Source: Paracoccus benzoatiresistens
Lineage (GTDB): Bacteria; Pseudomonadota; Alphaproteobacteria; Rhodobacterales; Rhodobacteraceae
Assembly (NCBI RefSeq): GCF_026913015.1
Contig: NZ_JAPTYD010000003.1
Coordinates: 62,001-126,000, forward strand
Direction of reading: 5' to 3'
Length of the DNA stretch: 64,000 nt
In this document: in pieces, positions 52,521 through 62,311 of the stretch
Layout of the letters: every line of letters begins with the position of its first letter
How positions within the stretch are numbered: position 1 is the stretch's first letter
Position numbers and translations under genes: made by a program
Notes under the pieces: generated by a model
Seen by the model: only the letters and a program-made list of their open reading frames with translations
What the model was told of the DNA's origin: nothing
Databases searched by the model: none

Positions 52521-53945
52521 ATGGCTGCAACAGAGGGTTTCGCGGGTCCGATCCTGCATTTTCGGGGCTGCGACACGGGCGGGATGCACCTTGCCGCCAT
52601 CACGGTCCGGCCCGAGGGCGCGTCGCCGCCCGGCGTTCTTGAAACGCAGGCGGGCCCGGTGGCTCCGGTGCTGCTGGCTTCGGTCGCCGGGCTGTCTGTC
52701 TGGCGCCACGATTTCAGCCTGGCAGCCGGCGAACCCGGCTATCGGCTGGAGGGCCGCCTTCATCCCGTCGCGACCCGCCTCGACGGCGACATCCGCTTTG
52801 CCTTCGTGTCCTGCAATGGCGAGGAAAATGGCGATCTCGACCGCGATTCGGCCGAACGCAACCTGATGTGGGCGCGCTTGCGGGCGGACCATGCCCGCGC
52901 GCCTTTTGCGCTGCTGCTGCAAGGGGGCGACCAGATCTATGCGGACGAGGCGACGCATGGCCACCCGCTGACCGAGGACTGGCCGAAGCACGTGTCCCGC
53001 AACCCCTCGGCCGCGGACCTGGACGACCTGGCCGCGCATCTTCGGCGCAGGTTCGTGGAACGCTACATGATGGTGCTGGCGGCCGAGGGCTGCGCGGAGC
53101 TGTTCGCCACCGTGCCGTCGCTGTCGGTCTGGGACGATCACGACATCTGCGACGGCTGGGGGTCGCTGCCGGAAAGCCGCACGAATTCGGCAATCGGGCA
53201 GGTGCTGTTCACTGTCGCGCGGCAGATGTATCTGCTGTTCCAGCATGGCGCGACCGAGGCCGACGTGCCCGACCTGTTCATGGATCCCGCGGGCCGCAAC
53301 CTCGGCTGGCGGCGCGACCTGCCGGGGGTCACGCTGTTCGCGCCCGACCTACGGTCCGAGCGGCACCGCAACCGGGTCATGGGACCGGGCGGCTGGAACG
53401 CCATCAAGGCCCTGCAGCCGACCGGGGACCACGTCTTTATGGTGTCCAGCGTGCCGCTGCTGGGGCCTCGGCTTTCGCTGGTGGAAACGCTGCTGATGGC
53501 GATCCCCCGGATGCAGCACTACGAGGACGACCTGCGCGACCAGTGGCAAAGCCACGCGCATCGCGACGAATGGCGGCGGATGCTGCGGCATGTGCTGCGG
53601 ATGCGGCAGACCGCGCCCGTCACGATCCTGTCGGGCGAGATCCACCTGGCGACCCGGGCCGAGATGGGGCCCGAGGCGCTGCTGGTCCACCAGCTTGTCG
53701 CCTCGGGCATCTCGCACCGCGCGCCGCCCCAGGCCTATGCCCGAGGGCTGGGCCTGTTCGCGGGCCTGGGCGAGGCGCCGCTTCCCGGCCATCCGATCCG
53801 GATCAAGCCGCTGCCGGGCCACCGCCATCGCTATGCGGCGGAACGGAACTATCTCACGCTAGACCGCAGGGACGGACGCTGGCAGGCGGTCTGGCATCTG
53901 GAGGACAGCGGGCCGACGCCGCCAATGGCGCTGGATCAGGATTGA
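52521..53945 (+). CDS. PhoD-like alkaline phosphatase family protein
   Basis: This 474-residue metallophosphatase-like protein has the calcineurin-type blocks FAFVSCNGEENGD, LLLQGGDQIYAD, LSVWDDHDICDGWGS and VTILSGEIHLATRAEMG. There is no evident Tat or Sec signal peptide, unlike secreted PhoD, so it may work in the cytoplasm. Possible substrates are phosphodiesters or glycerophosphates. Confidence 0.86.
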   Translation: MAATEGFAGPILHFRGCDTGGMHLAAITVRPEGASPPGVLETQAGPVAPVLLASVAGLSVWRHDFSLAAGEPGYRLEGRLHPVATRLDGDIRFAFVSCNGEENGDLDRDSAERNLMWARLRADHARAPFALLLQGGDQIYADEATHGHPLTEDWPKHVSRNPSAADLDDLAAHLRRRFVERYMMVLAAEGCAELFATVPSLSVWDDHDICDGWGSLPESRTNSAIGQVLFTVARQMYLLFQHGATEADVPDLFMDPAGRNLGWRRDLPGVTLFAPDLRSERHRNRVMGPGGWNAIKALQPTGDHVFMVSSVPLLGPRLSLVETLLMAIPRMQHYEDDLRDQWQSHAHRDEWRRMLRHVLRMRQTAPVTILSGEIHLATRAEMGPEALLVHQLVASGISHRAPPQAYARGLGLFAGLGEAPLPGHPIRIKPLPGHRHRYAAERNYLTLDRRDGRWQAVWHLEDSGPTPPMALDQD

Positions 53946-54092
53946 CCGGCGGCGGGCGGGACAAGGAAACGCATGCGTTTCGCGGCCCGCATGCGATGGC
54001 CTTCGGGGTCGGCAGCATGGCTGGACAGGGCAGCGCGTGGCGAAGGTAATGGCCTTCGCCGCTGACGGGCAGATGCGTGTCTACCTTTGCGC

Positions 54093-54662
54093 CTATCGCT
54101 CCAGGATCAGCAGGTCCCCCTCGAAGCTGACGCGGGCGAAGGTGCGCAGGTAGGACATGCCCAGCAGCGACCCCTCCATGTCGCCGCCGATCACCCAGGC
54201 CCGGACATGGCGGTCCACGATGTCGCCGATGGCGATCTCGTCGATGGTGACGGGGGCGGTCTGCACCCGGCCGTTGGCGGTGATGGCGGTGCCGATATAG
54301 GCCAGATCGTTCGGCTCCAGCCCGACGCGGCGGGCATCGGCAGGACCAAGCGCGATGGATGACGCGCCGGTATCGACCATGAAGCGCACCTCCTCTCCGT
54401 TCACCTGGGCGGTCAGGTGGAAGTGGCCGTCCCGGCCCACGGGGATCTCGATCCGGCCGCTGTCCAGCACCTGCTGGCGGGGGGCGTTGCCCTGGATGTA
54501 CCAGTCCGCCGCCACCGTCGCGCCCGCGAAGATCACCGCCCACAGGATGATCTGGCGCAGGACCTGCCCGCCCCGACCCGCCAGTTCGAAGATCATCGCC
54601 CCGCCGATCACCAGCAGCAGGACGCCGTAATAGGCCAGTTGCATGGTGTCGTTGGCGGTCAT
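54093..54662 (-). CDS. Retropepsin-like aspartic protease, membrane-anchored
   Basis: This 189-residue protein has two N-terminal membrane helices (YYGVLLLVIGGAMIFELAG, LRQIILWAVIFAGATVAADW) and a single aspartic-protease domain with the active site RFMVDTGASSIALGPADARR. One domain means it must dimerise. It faces the periplasm. It overlaps the marC-like gene by four bases. The family is typical of alphaproteobacteria; substrates are unknown. Confidence 0.87.
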   Translation of the reverse strand: MTANDTMQLAYYGVLLLVIGGAMIFELAGRGGQVLRQIILWAVIFAGATVAADWYIQGNAPRQQVLDSGRIEIPVGRDGHFHLTAQVNGEEVRFMVDTGASSIALGPADARRVGLEPNDLAYIGTAITANGRVQTAPVTIDEIAIGDIVDRHVRAWVIGGDMEGSLLGMSYLRTFARVSFEGDLLILER

Positions 54663-55279
54663 GGGAACAACCCCGATCCCTTCAGCCCGTCGATGACGAA
54701 CTGCACCGACAGCGCGGCGAGAAGCATCCCCAGCAGGCGGGTGACAACCATGACCCCGGTCCGGCCCAGGGCATTGGCCAGAGGCGTCGCCACGATGAAC
54801 AGCGCCATGGCGATGGCCAGCACGAACAGCATCACCAGGTTCACCATGAGCATGTGGACAAAGCCCGGCGCCTCGCCCATCAGCAGGATCATCGAGGCGA
54901 GCGCCCCGGGCCCCGCCAACAGCGGCATGGCCAGCGGAAAGACCGAAGGATCGTGATGCAGCGGCTCGCCCTCGCCCTGATGCTCGCGCCGCTGGGTGCG
55001 GCGTTCGAACAGCATGTCCAGCGCCGTCAGGAACAGCAGCAGGCCGCCCGCGATGCGGAAGGCGGAAATCGAGATGCCGATCGCCGACAGGATCGATTCG
55101 CCCGCAAAGCCGAAGATCATCATCAGGATCGCCGCGATCACCAGCGCCCGGAAGCCGATGCGCCGGCGCTGCGCTGCGCTCATTCCCGGGGTCAGCGCGA
55201 TAAAGACCGGCGCCAGCCCGACCGGGTCGATCACCACGAGCAGAGTGACAAAGGCGGTGACATAAAGCGACAGGTCCAT
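54659..55279 (-). CDS. MarC-family membrane protein
   Basis: This 206-residue protein has six membrane helices and the MarC/UPF0056 start pattern VTAFVTLLVVIDPVGLAPVF and PLAMPLLAGPGALASMILLM. Its role is uncertain; the link to multiple-antibiotic resistance in E. coli was withdrawn. It leads the two-gene unit with the retropepsin-like gene. Confidence 0.9.
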   Translation of the reverse strand: MDLSLYVTAFVTLLVVIDPVGLAPVFIALTPGMSAAQRRRIGFRALVIAAILMMIFGFAGESILSAIGISISAFRIAGGLLLFLTALDMLFERRTQRREHQGEGEPLHHDPSVFPLAMPLLAGPGALASMILLMGEAPGFVHMLMVNLVMLFVLAIAMALFIVATPLANALGRTGVMVVTRLLGMLLAALSVQFVIDGLKGSGLFP

Positions 55280-55481
55280 GTTGCCTTATCGCCCGCACGC
55301 CCGGCCCTGCCAAGCCGGGCGGCCGGGGGCAGTAGCGTAGAAATAACGTCACTTTGTCGCAGATTGATGACGAAAGCCGCGAATCGTGGCAGGTGGGGTT
55401 TCGCTGCGGGGGCCGAAGCTCTATATTTCGCAGATTGGTTGAACCCAGGTCATTGGCCTGACTCTGGAACGGAGAACTGGA

Positions 55482-55745
55482 ATGCACGCACCGTCCCCCA
55501 TGGCACTGCTCGTCATCGCCATCGTGGTCCTGGTCCTGTTCGGCCGCGGCAAGGTTTCCTCGCTGATGGGCGAATTCGGCAAGGGCATCACTGCCTTCAA
55601 GAAGGGCCTGAACGACGGCACCTCGGAAGCCAGCGCCGAACGCAATGCCGCCCTGGACAAGCCCGTCCAGCCTGTCCAGCCCATCCAGCCCGTCCCGGGC
55701 ACCGAGGCGCGCGACGTCACACCCTCGAACGAACCCCGCGTCTGA
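55482..55745 (+). CDS. tatA: Sec-independent translocase protein TatA
   Basis: This 87-residue TatA has one N-terminal membrane helix ([20 protein letters not shown]), the FGRGK hinge, an amphipathic helix ([16 protein letters not shown]) and a Pro/Gln-rich tail ([10 protein letters not shown]). It multimerises to pass folded proteins across the inner membrane. The ATG follows GGAG. First gene of tatABC. Confidence 0.95.
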   Translation: MHAPSPMALLVIAIVVLVLFGRGKVSSLMGEFGKGITAFKKGLNDGTSEASAERNAALDKPVQPVQPIQPVPGTEARDVTPSNEPRV

Positions 55746-55773
55746 TCCCGAAGCCCGGGAAAGGGGTTCCTGA

Positions 55774-56262
55774 ATGCTGGATGTCGGGTGGAGCGAGTTG
55801 CTGCTGATCGGCGTTGTCGCGCTGATCGTCATCGGCCCCGAGGATTTGCCGAAGCTGTTCCATACCCTGGGCCGGATCACGGCCCGGGCGCGGTCCATGG
55901 CGCGCGAATTCACAAGCGCGATGGAGGATGCCGCCAAGGGATCCGGGATCGGCGACGTGACCAAGGATATCAGGGACCTGAAGTCCCTGACCTCGAAGAA
56001 GTCCCTGGGCCTGGATGCTCTGGACCGTGCCGCGACGCGGTTCGAGCAGTGGGACCCCAAGGCCAGCCTCGAGAAGGGCACGCAGGCCAGGCCCGATCCG
56101 GCGGCGCCTGTCGCGCCCGCCGAGACCAGGGCCGAGAACCGGGCCGTTGACGCGCCCGCCGTGCCTGCGGCAATGCAGGCGGCGAACGACCCCGTGGCGG
56201 CTGCGCCCGACAGCCCGCGCCGCATCGCCGGGGTCCGCCGCTCGGACATGAAGGACCACTAA
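55774..56262 (+). CDS. tatB: Sec-independent translocase protein TatB
   Basis: This 162-residue TatB has the N-terminal helix MLDVGWSELLLIGVVALIVI, the GPEDLPKLFHTLGR hinge, an amphipathic helix, and an Ala/Pro-rich C-terminus. It binds twin-arginine signals with TatC. The tatC GTG follows its stop codon directly. Confidence 0.95.
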   Translation: MLDVGWSELLLIGVVALIVIGPEDLPKLFHTLGRITARARSMAREFTSAMEDAAKGSGIGDVTKDIRDLKSLTSKKSLGLDALDRAATRFEQWDPKASLEKGTQARPDPAAPVAPAETRAENRAVDAPAVPAAMQAANDPVAAAPDSPRRIAGVRRSDMKDH

Positions 56263-57111
56263 GTGGCATCGCAAGACGTCGATGAGCTGGACGACAGCTC
56301 GGCCCCGCTGATCGAACACCTGAAGGAGCTGCGGACCCGGATCATCTGGTCCGTGCTGGCCTTCGTTGTGGCGATGATCCTGTGCTATATCGTCTGGAAC
56401 CCGATCTACAACTTCCTGACGCAGCCCATCTGCGCCGCGCTGGAGGAGCGGGGCCAGGAATGCGGGCTGATCCTGCTGAAGCTGCAGGAAGGCTTCACGG
56501 TCGCCATCCGGATCTCGTTCTTCGGCGGCTTCATCCTGGCCTTTCCGGTGATCGGCTATCAGTTGTGGCGCTTCGTGGCGCCGGGCCTTTACCGCAGCGA
56601 AAAGCGGGCTTTCCTGCCCTTCCTGGTCGCGTCGCCCCTGATGTTCGCGCTTGGCGCGGCCTTCGCCTATTACATCATCCTGCCGATGGTGTTCACCTTC
56701 TTCCTGGGCTTCCAGCAGGGGCCGTTGGCGCTGCCGGACGATCCCGACGCGACCCAGGGGGCCACGCATCTGGCAGGCATCGTGTTCCAGGGCTCGGTCA
56801 GCGAATACCTGAACCTGACGACGCGCTTCATCCTGGCCTTCGGGCTGTCCTTCCAGCTGCCGGTGGCGCTGGCGCTGATGGGCCGGGCCGGGCTGGTGTC
56901 GGCCGATACGCTGGCCGGCACGCGCCGCTATGCCGTCGTCGTCATCCTGACGCTGGCCGCCTGCCTGACGCCGCCCGACGTGGGCAGCCAGCTGGTGCTG
57001 TTCTCGGTCATCTACGGGCTTTACGAAATCTCGATCCAGATCGTGCGGCGGATCGAGAAGAAGCGCGATGCCGAACTGCGCGCCGAAGGATTGCTTGACG
57101 AAGGCGAATGA
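56263..57111 (+). CDS. tatC: Sec-independent translocase protein TatC
   Basis: This 282-residue TatC has the N-terminal segment [20 protein letters not shown] and six membrane helices, with the conserved FTFFLGFQ and [11 protein letters not shown]. It recognises the twin-arginine signal. It starts with GTG at the base after the tatB stop and overlaps the DUF815 gene by four bases. Confidence 0.96.
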   Translation: MASQDVDELDDSSAPLIEHLKELRTRIIWSVLAFVVAMILCYIVWNPIYNFLTQPICAALEERGQECGLILLKLQEGFTVAIRISFFGGFILAFPVIGYQLWRFVAPGLYRSEKRAFLPFLVASPLMFALGAAFAYYIILPMVFTFFLGFQQGPLALPDDPDATQGATHLAGIVFQGSVSEYLNLTTRFILAFGLSFQLPVALALMGRAGLVSADTLAGTRRYAVVVILTLAACLTPPDVGSQLVLFSVIYGLYEISIQIVRRIEKKRDAELRAEGLLDEGE

Positions 57112-57965
57112 TGCGCGACGTGTCTGATCCCGACGCCCTGACCCGCATTGCCGAGGCGCTGGAGCGGCTGGCCCCGCCGCCCGTTCCCGCGCCCGCCTTT
57201 ACCGAAGCGGCGGCCTATGTCTGGCATCCCGATCCCGACCGGCTGGAGCCGGTCGAGACCGTCGCCCGCGTCGATCTGGTGCAACTGATCGGCATCGACC
57301 GCGCCAAGCGGATCCTGCTGGACAACACGCTGCAATTCGCGCGCGGCTTCGGCGCCAACAACGCGCTGCTGTGGGGCGCGCGGGGGATGGGCAAGTCGTC
57401 CCTGGTCAAGGCCGTCCATGCCGAGGCCGTGGCCCAAGGCCTGCCCCTGGTGCTGGTGGAAATCGCCCGCGACGACCTGGGATCGGTGGCGCGGCTGCTG
57501 GCGATCCTGGGGAAGGCGCGGGACAAGCGCTTCCTGCTGTTTTCCGACGACCTGTCCTTCAGCCACGACGACACCCAGTACAAGTCGCTCAAGGCGGTGC
57601 TGGACGGCGGCATCAGCGGGCGGCCCGCGAACGTGATCCTTTACGCCACGTCGAACCGGCGTCACCTGATGCCCCGCGACATGATCGACAACGAACGCGC
57701 CACCGCCATCCATCCGGGCGAGGCGGTCGAGGAAAAGGTGTCGCTGTCGGATCGCTTCGGGCTGTGGCTGGGCTTCCATCCCTGCTCGCAGGACGAATAC
57801 CTGGCGATGATCGACGGCTACTGCGCCGCCTACGATCTGAAGATCGACCCCCAGACGCTCCGCGCCGAGGCGGTCGAATGGCAGGCCACCCGGGGCGGCC
57901 GGTCCGGCCGGGTGGCCTGGCAGTTCTTCACCGACCTGGCCGGGCGGCACGGGATCGCCGTCTAG
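57108..57965 (+). CDS. DUF815 family AAA-type ATPase
   Basis: This 285-residue P-loop ATPase of DUF815 (AAA+ superfamily) has Walker [15 protein letters not shown], Walker [11 protein letters not shown], and sensor [20 protein letters not shown]. The function is unknown. It overlaps tatC by four bases, so it is made together with the Tat translocase; a possible role in handling Tat substrates is only guilt by association. Confidence 0.88.
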   Translation: MMRDVSDPDALTRIAEALERLAPPPVPAPAFTEAAAYVWHPDPDRLEPVETVARVDLVQLIGIDRAKRILLDNTLQFARGFGANNALLWGARGMGKSSLVKAVHAEAVAQGLPLVLVEIARDDLGSVARLLAILGKARDKRFLLFSDDLSFSHDDTQYKSLKAVLDGGISGRPANVILYATSNRRHLMPRDMIDNERATAIHPGEAVEEKVSLSDRFGLWLGFHPCSQDEYLAMIDGYCAAYDLKIDPQTLRAEAVEWQATRGGRSGRVAWQFFTDLAGRHGIAV

Positions 57966-58024
57966 GTCGGGGGTCGGCCGTCGCCTTGTTCTGGCGTCGG
58001 GCGCAGGCTTCCCCCCGGACCGCC

Positions 58025-59002
58025 TCAGGGCCGGAACATGATCTTGCCGCTGCGGCCTGGCGTCGTTGCGGCGGCGATGGCCTCGGCTGCCTGATCCAGA
58101 CCGAAGATGCCGCCCGCGGGCAAGGGCAGGGATCCGTCCAGCACCAGCCCGATCAGTTCGCCGAACAGGCGTTGCTTGTCGGCAGGCGATGTTGCCGCAG
58201 CCACCTTGGCCCCCCAGAACCCCTTCACCGTCAGTTCCTTGAAGATGATGTCGCCGGTGTTCAGGGGCAGCGTGCCGCCGGTGGCTGACCCGAAGGTCAC
58301 CAGCAATCCGTCGCTGCCCAGCAGTCCGGTCAGGGCGGTCGCAACTTCGCCGCCGACCGAATCCACGGCCGCGCGGGCGCCCTCCGGGCCGATGATCTCG
58401 CGCGCGTGGTCCTGCCAGCCGGACTGGTCGGTGGAGACCACGTTGTCCATGCCAAGACCGGTCAGCTCGCGCGCGGCATCGGCGCGACGAACCAGATTCA
58501 ACAGGCGGATTCCACGGGATTTCGCCAGAACCGCGACCATCCTGCCAACCGCGCCATTGGCGGCGGTCTGGATTACCCAGTCGCCGGGCTTCACGCCCAG
58601 GAACTCGACCAGGGTGATGGCGCTGAACGGCATCGCGATCAGTTGCGCGGCGGCCTCGTCCGGCATGGCATCGGGCACCGGAATGGCTCCGGCTGCCGGG
58701 GCCGTGAACCGTTCGGCCCAAGCGCCTTCGATCCCCGCCACGGCGACACGGCGGCCGACCAGGGCGGCGTCCACGCCCTCACCGACGGCCTCGACGATGC
58801 CGGCCGCCTCGCTGCCGCCGATGGCGGGCAGGGCAGGGCGCACACCATAGGTGCCGCGAACGGTCCACAGGTCGTGGTTGTGGATCGGCGCCAGAAGCGT
58901 GCGGACCAGGATCCGCCCCGGACCGGGCGCGGGCTCGGGGCTGTCGGCCGAGGTCAGGACCTGGGCCGGATCGCCGAAGGTGTCGTACCGGATACTGCGC
59001 AT
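58025..59002 (-). CDS. Zinc-independent alcohol dehydrogenase family protein (enoyl reductase type)
   Basis: This 325-residue medium-chain reductase has LAPIHNHDLWTVRGTYGVRP, IGGSEAAGIVEAVGEGVD and a nucleotide-binding AANGAVGRMVAVLAKSRG. It resembles mitochondrial-type trans-2-enoyl-CoA reductases and quinone reductases. It lacks zinc-ligand cysteines. The start MRSIRYD at 59002 follows AAGGAGAT. Confidence 0.85.
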   Translation of the reverse strand: MRSIRYDTFGDPAQVLTSADSPEPAPGPGRILVRTLLAPIHNHDLWTVRGTYGVRPALPAIGGSEAAGIVEAVGEGVDAALVGRRVAVAGIEGAWAERFTAPAAGAIPVPDAMPDEAAAQLIAMPFSAITLVEFLGVKPGDWVIQTAANGAVGRMVAVLAKSRGIRLLNLVRRADAARELTGLGMDNVVSTDQSGWQDHAREIIGPEGARAAVDSVGGEVATALTGLLGSDGLLVTFGSATGGTLPLNTGDIIFKELTVKGFWGAKVAAATSPADKQRLFGELIGLVLDGSLPLPAGGIFGLDQAAEAIAAATTPGRSGKIMFRP

Positions 59003-59171
59003 CGTGATCTCCTTGCGTGTCATCGGCCTTTGCATCTAGTTCGCCGAACGCGACAGTTCCACTGCGACACCCCGCCCCAGGTGCCGGGCGTACGCCAGAC
59101 AGATCGCTTTTGCCTGCAACTTCTTCACTCTCCCGCTGTTGTGCCAGATGCAACTGACAAGGAAGTGCCGA

Positions 59172-59369
59172 ATGGTCCAGGAACCCAAACCCAAGCGCGG
59201 TATGCCTCGTTCGCTCATTTATGCGCTGATCCCGGCAGGGTTCCTGCTCATGGTCGCGTTCATGGTGCTGTCGGGACGGGACACGACGGAAACGGCGGCC
59301 GAGGCAGCAGCCGAGCAGGGGGCGCCAGTGACCCAGACGACCGAGGGGACGACGGAAACCTCCAACTGA
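59172..59369 (+). CDS. Small single-pass membrane protein
   Basis: A 65-residue protein with a basic N-terminus (MVQEPKPKRGMPR), one membrane helix (SLIYALIPAGFLLMVAFMVL) and a Thr/Glu/Ala-rich tail. I recognise no family. The ATG at 59172 has AAGGAAG seven bases in front, so it is likely translated. It lies between divergent and co-directional genes without obvious partners. Confidence 0.65.
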   Translation: MVQEPKPKRGMPRSLIYALIPAGFLLMVAFMVLSGRDTTETAAEAAAEQGAPVTQTTEGTTETSN

Positions 59370-59450
59370 TTCTGCCCACGTGTCGTCGATGGCGGCGTCC
59401 GGCAGCCATGCTCGCTTGACGCCACGCCCTGCATCGGCCATGCCCCGCGC

Positions 59451-61298
59451 ATGCTGCGCATCGATGACATCTCCTATTCCATCCAGGGGCGCCCCTTGTT
59501 CGAGGGCGCCTCGGCCACCATCCCCGAAGGCCACAAGGTCGGCCTTGTCGGCCCCAACGGCGCGGGCAAGACCACGCTGTTCCGCCTGATCCGGGGCGAA
59601 CTGTCGCTTGACGGGGGCGAGATCAGCCTGCCGTCCCGCGCCCGCATCGGCGGCGTCGCGCAAGAGGCGGCGGGCACCGCCACCACGGTCCTGGAAACCG
59701 TGCTGGCCGAGGACAAGGAGCGCGCGGCCCTGCTCGCGGAAAGCCACACCGCCACGGATGCCCATCGCATCGCCGAAATCCAGACCCGGCTGGCCGATAT
59801 CGACGCCTGGTCGGCCGAGGCGAGGGCGGCCTCGATCCTGGACGGCCTGGGCTTTTCCACCGCCGACCAGGCGCGGCCGACCAGCGACTTTTCCGGCGGC
59901 TGGCGGATGCGGGTCGCGCTGGCGGGCGTTCTGTTCGCGCAGCCCGACCTGCTGCTGCTGGACGAACCCACGAACTATCTGGACCTGGAAGGCGCGCTCT
60001 GGCTGGAAACCTATCTGGCGCGCTATCCCCATACGGTCATCATCATCAGCCACGACCGCGACCTGCTGAACCGCGCTGTGGGCCATATCCTGCATCTCGA
60101 GGCGCGCAAGCTGACGCTGTATACCGGCGGCTATGACGATTTCGCCCGGATGCGCGCGGAACGCCGCGCCCTTCAGGCGGCCGAGGCGAAGAAGCAGGCC
60201 GACCGCCGCGCCCATCTGCAAAGCTTCGTGGACCGCTTCGGCGCCAAGGCCAGCAAGGCCCGCCAGGCGCAGGCCCGCGTCAAGATGCTGGCCAAGATGG
60301 AGCCGATCACCGCGCCCGAGGAGGCGAAGTTCCACCGCTTCGGCTTTCCCCAGCCCGAGGAACTGTCCCCGCCCATCGTTGCGATGGAGGGGACCAGCGT
60401 CGGCTATGACGGCCGCCCGGTGCTGCGCAAGCTGACCCTGCGCATCGACCAGGACGACCGCATTGCCCTGCTGGGCCGGAACGGGCAGGGCAAGTCCACG
60501 CTGTCCAAGCTTCTGGCCGAGCGCCTGCCCGCGATGGAGGGCAAGCTGACCCGGTCGTCCAAGCTGCGGATCGGCTATTTCGCCCAGCACCAGGTCGACG
60601 AACTGGATTTGGCCGAGACGCCCCTGGACCATATCCGCAGGCTTCGCCCGAACGAGACGCCCCCAAGGCTGCGCGCAAGGCTGGCGGGCTTCGGCTTGAT
60701 GGAGGCGCAGGCCGAAACCAAGGTTGGCCAGCTGTCGGGCGGCCAGAAGGCGCGGCTGTCGCTGCTGATCGCCACCATCGACGCGCCGCATCTGCTGATC
60801 CTGGACGAACCGACCAACCACCTGGACATCGAATCCCGCGAGGCGCTGACCGAGGCGCTGAACGACTATACCGGCGCGGTGGTGCTGGTCAGCCACGACA
60901 TGCATCTGCTGGCGCTGGTCGCGGACCGGCTGTGGCTGGTCAAGGACGGCGCGGTGGCCCCCTACGAGGGCGATCTGGACGATTACCGCCGCTTTCTGCT
61001 GGGCGGGGACGAACCCAGGCGGGTGGAGGAAAAGCCGAAAGCCGCCCCCAAGCGCGCCGCCCGGGACGAGGTGCTGGCGCTCCGCGCCGAGGTCCGCCGG
61101 GCCGAGGAGCGCGTCGAGAAGCTGACCGCCATGCTGGAAAAGCTGGACGTGAAGCTGGCCGACCCCGCCCTGTACAACGACCCGTACGAGGCCAAGCGCT
61201 GGACCTCCAAGCGCGCCGAGGCCGTTCAGGCCATGGCGCGGGCCGAGGATCTGTGGATGGCGGCCTTGGAAAGCCTTGATGTTGCCGAACGGGGATAG
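59451..61298 (+). CDS. ABC-F family ATPase
   Basis: This 615-residue soluble protein has two ABC domains and no membrane part. Walker A motifs are GPNGAGKTTLF and GRNGQGKSTLS. Signatures are FSGGWRMRVALAG and LSGGQKARLSLLI. A linker of charged helices (residues about 230-290) and a C-terminal coiled coil (RAEVRRAEERVEKLTAMLEK) complete it. ABC-F proteins of the YheS/Uup type act on the ribosome. Confidence 0.93.
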   Translation: MLRIDDISYSIQGRPLFEGASATIPEGHKVGLVGPNGAGKTTLFRLIRGELSLDGGEISLPSRARIGGVAQEAAGTATTVLETVLAEDKERAALLAESHTATDAHRIAEIQTRLADIDAWSAEARAASILDGLGFSTADQARPTSDFSGGWRMRVALAGVLFAQPDLLLLDEPTNYLDLEGALWLETYLARYPHTVIIISHDRDLLNRAVGHILHLEARKLTLYTGGYDDFARMRAERRALQAAEAKKQADRRAHLQSFVDRFGAKASKARQAQARVKMLAKMEPITAPEEAKFHRFGFPQPEELSPPIVAMEGTSVGYDGRPVLRKLTLRIDQDDRIALLGRNGQGKSTLSKLLAERLPAMEGKLTRSSKLRIGYFAQHQVDELDLAETPLDHIRRLRPNETPPRLRARLAGFGLMEAQAETKVGQLSGGQKARLSLLIATIDAPHLLILDEPTNHLDIESREALTEALNDYTGAVVLVSHDMHLLALVADRLWLVKDGAVAPYEGDLDDYRRFLLGGDEPRRVEEKPKAAPKRAARDEVLALRAEVRRAEERVEKLTAMLEKLDVKLADPALYNDPYEAKRWTSKRAEAVQAMARAEDLWMAALESLDVAERG

Positions 61299-61423
61299 GC
61301 TGTTGCGCAAATGTGCCGCCTGGCGGGCCATGGCGCGCTGACGGCGCGTCGCGCCTTGTGCGGATTGACGATTCGACCCTAGGAAGCGTTTACATCCCGC
61401 CGACCCCCTTGAAGGATCCGACC

Positions 61424-62167
61424 ATGAAATCCCTGCTGGCCCTTGCCGTTCTTGCCGCATCCGCTGCCACGGGTGCCCACGCGCAGGATTTCGGTCTTGA
61501 AGGCCGCGAGTTCTCGGTCGATCTGGGGGTCGGCGTGGATGTCGGCCCCGACTACCCGGGTTCCGACGACGCCGAAGCCCGACCCGTGCTGATCTGGCGC
61601 AACGCGGGCTTCACCGAGCCCGGCAGCGACGTGCGCCAGGGCCTCGGCATCTCGCCCTCCTTCAACATGGAGGGAGAGCGCGAGGCCTCGGACAACGAGG
61701 ACCTTGCGGGGATGGAGGACATCGACCGCGCCTACGAACTGGGTCTGCGGGTCAGCTACGCCTGGGGCCCGCTCGTTGCCTTCGGCACGCTGCGCCAGGG
61801 CTTCGAGGGGCACGAGGGCCTGACGGGCGAGATCGGCGGCAGATATCGTACCGACCTGTCGGACCGCCTGTCGCTGTGGTCGGGCCTGTCGCTGGGTTAT
61901 GGTGACGGCGACTACAACGGCACCTATTTCGGCGTGACTCCTGCCGAGGCCATCCCCGGCCGCCCCGCCTACGACATCGGCGGCGGCTTCAACCTGGCCG
62001 CCATCAGCTTCGAGGCGCGTTACGCCGTGACCGACAACATCGCCCTGGTGGGCGAGATCAAATACGGCAAGCTGATCGGCGACGCGGGGGATTCCCCGGT
62101 CGTGCAGGACGAATACCAGCCCTCGCTCAGCGTCGGGATCGTGCGCAAGTTCTCGTTCCAGTTCTGA
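61424..62167 (+). CDS. MipA/OmpV-family outer membrane protein
   Basis: This 247-residue protein has a signal peptide (MKSLLALAVLAASAATGAHA) and beta-barrel features: VDLGVGVDVGPDYPGSDDAE, alternating hydrophobic strands, and a C-terminal Phe (RKFSFQF) as recognised by the BAM complex. MipA/OmpV proteins are outer-membrane barrels, some linked to murein enzymes. Its stop codon lies in a 16-base triplicate repeat, and a terminator follows. Confidence 0.88.
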   Translation: MKSLLALAVLAASAATGAHAQDFGLEGREFSVDLGVGVDVGPDYPGSDDAEARPVLIWRNAGFTEPGSDVRQGLGISPSFNMEGEREASDNEDLAGMEDIDRAYELGLRVSYAWGPLVAFGTLRQGFEGHEGLTGEIGGRYRTDLSDRLSLWSGLSLGYGDGDYNGTYFGVTPAEAIPGRPAYDIGGGFNLAAISFEARYAVTDNIALVGEIKYGKLIGDAGDSPVVQDEYQPSLSVGIVRKFSFQF

Positions 62168-62206
62168 TCGGGACCAGTTCCGATCGGGCCCAGTTCTGAT
62201 CGGACG
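62159..62206 (+). repeat. Three tandem 16-base repeats at the mipA 3' end
   Basis: The unit CAGTTCTGATCGGGAC occurs three times with small changes (62159-62174, 62175-62190, 62191-62206). The first copy carries the last codons and the TGA of the MipA gene. Confidence 0.75.
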
Positions 62207-62222
62207 ACGACATTCAGGAAAG

Positions 62223-62248
62223 GCCGCGGCATCGCCCGCGGCTTTTTT
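62223..62248 (+). terminator. Rho-independent terminator of the MipA gene
   Basis: Seven-base arms (GCCGCGG/CCGCGGC) and a six-base loop are followed by six T. Confidence 0.85.
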
Positions 62249-62311
62249 CATTGCGCAGGTCACGGCGCGCCAGAATGCTGCCTGGGCTGTCGATCTTCGA
62301 GGAGGGGGGAT

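Noticed and set aside
53946..54092. A short open frame continuing past the PhoD gene.
   Set aside because: It is the tail of an overlapping shadow frame; no start site or family sequence.
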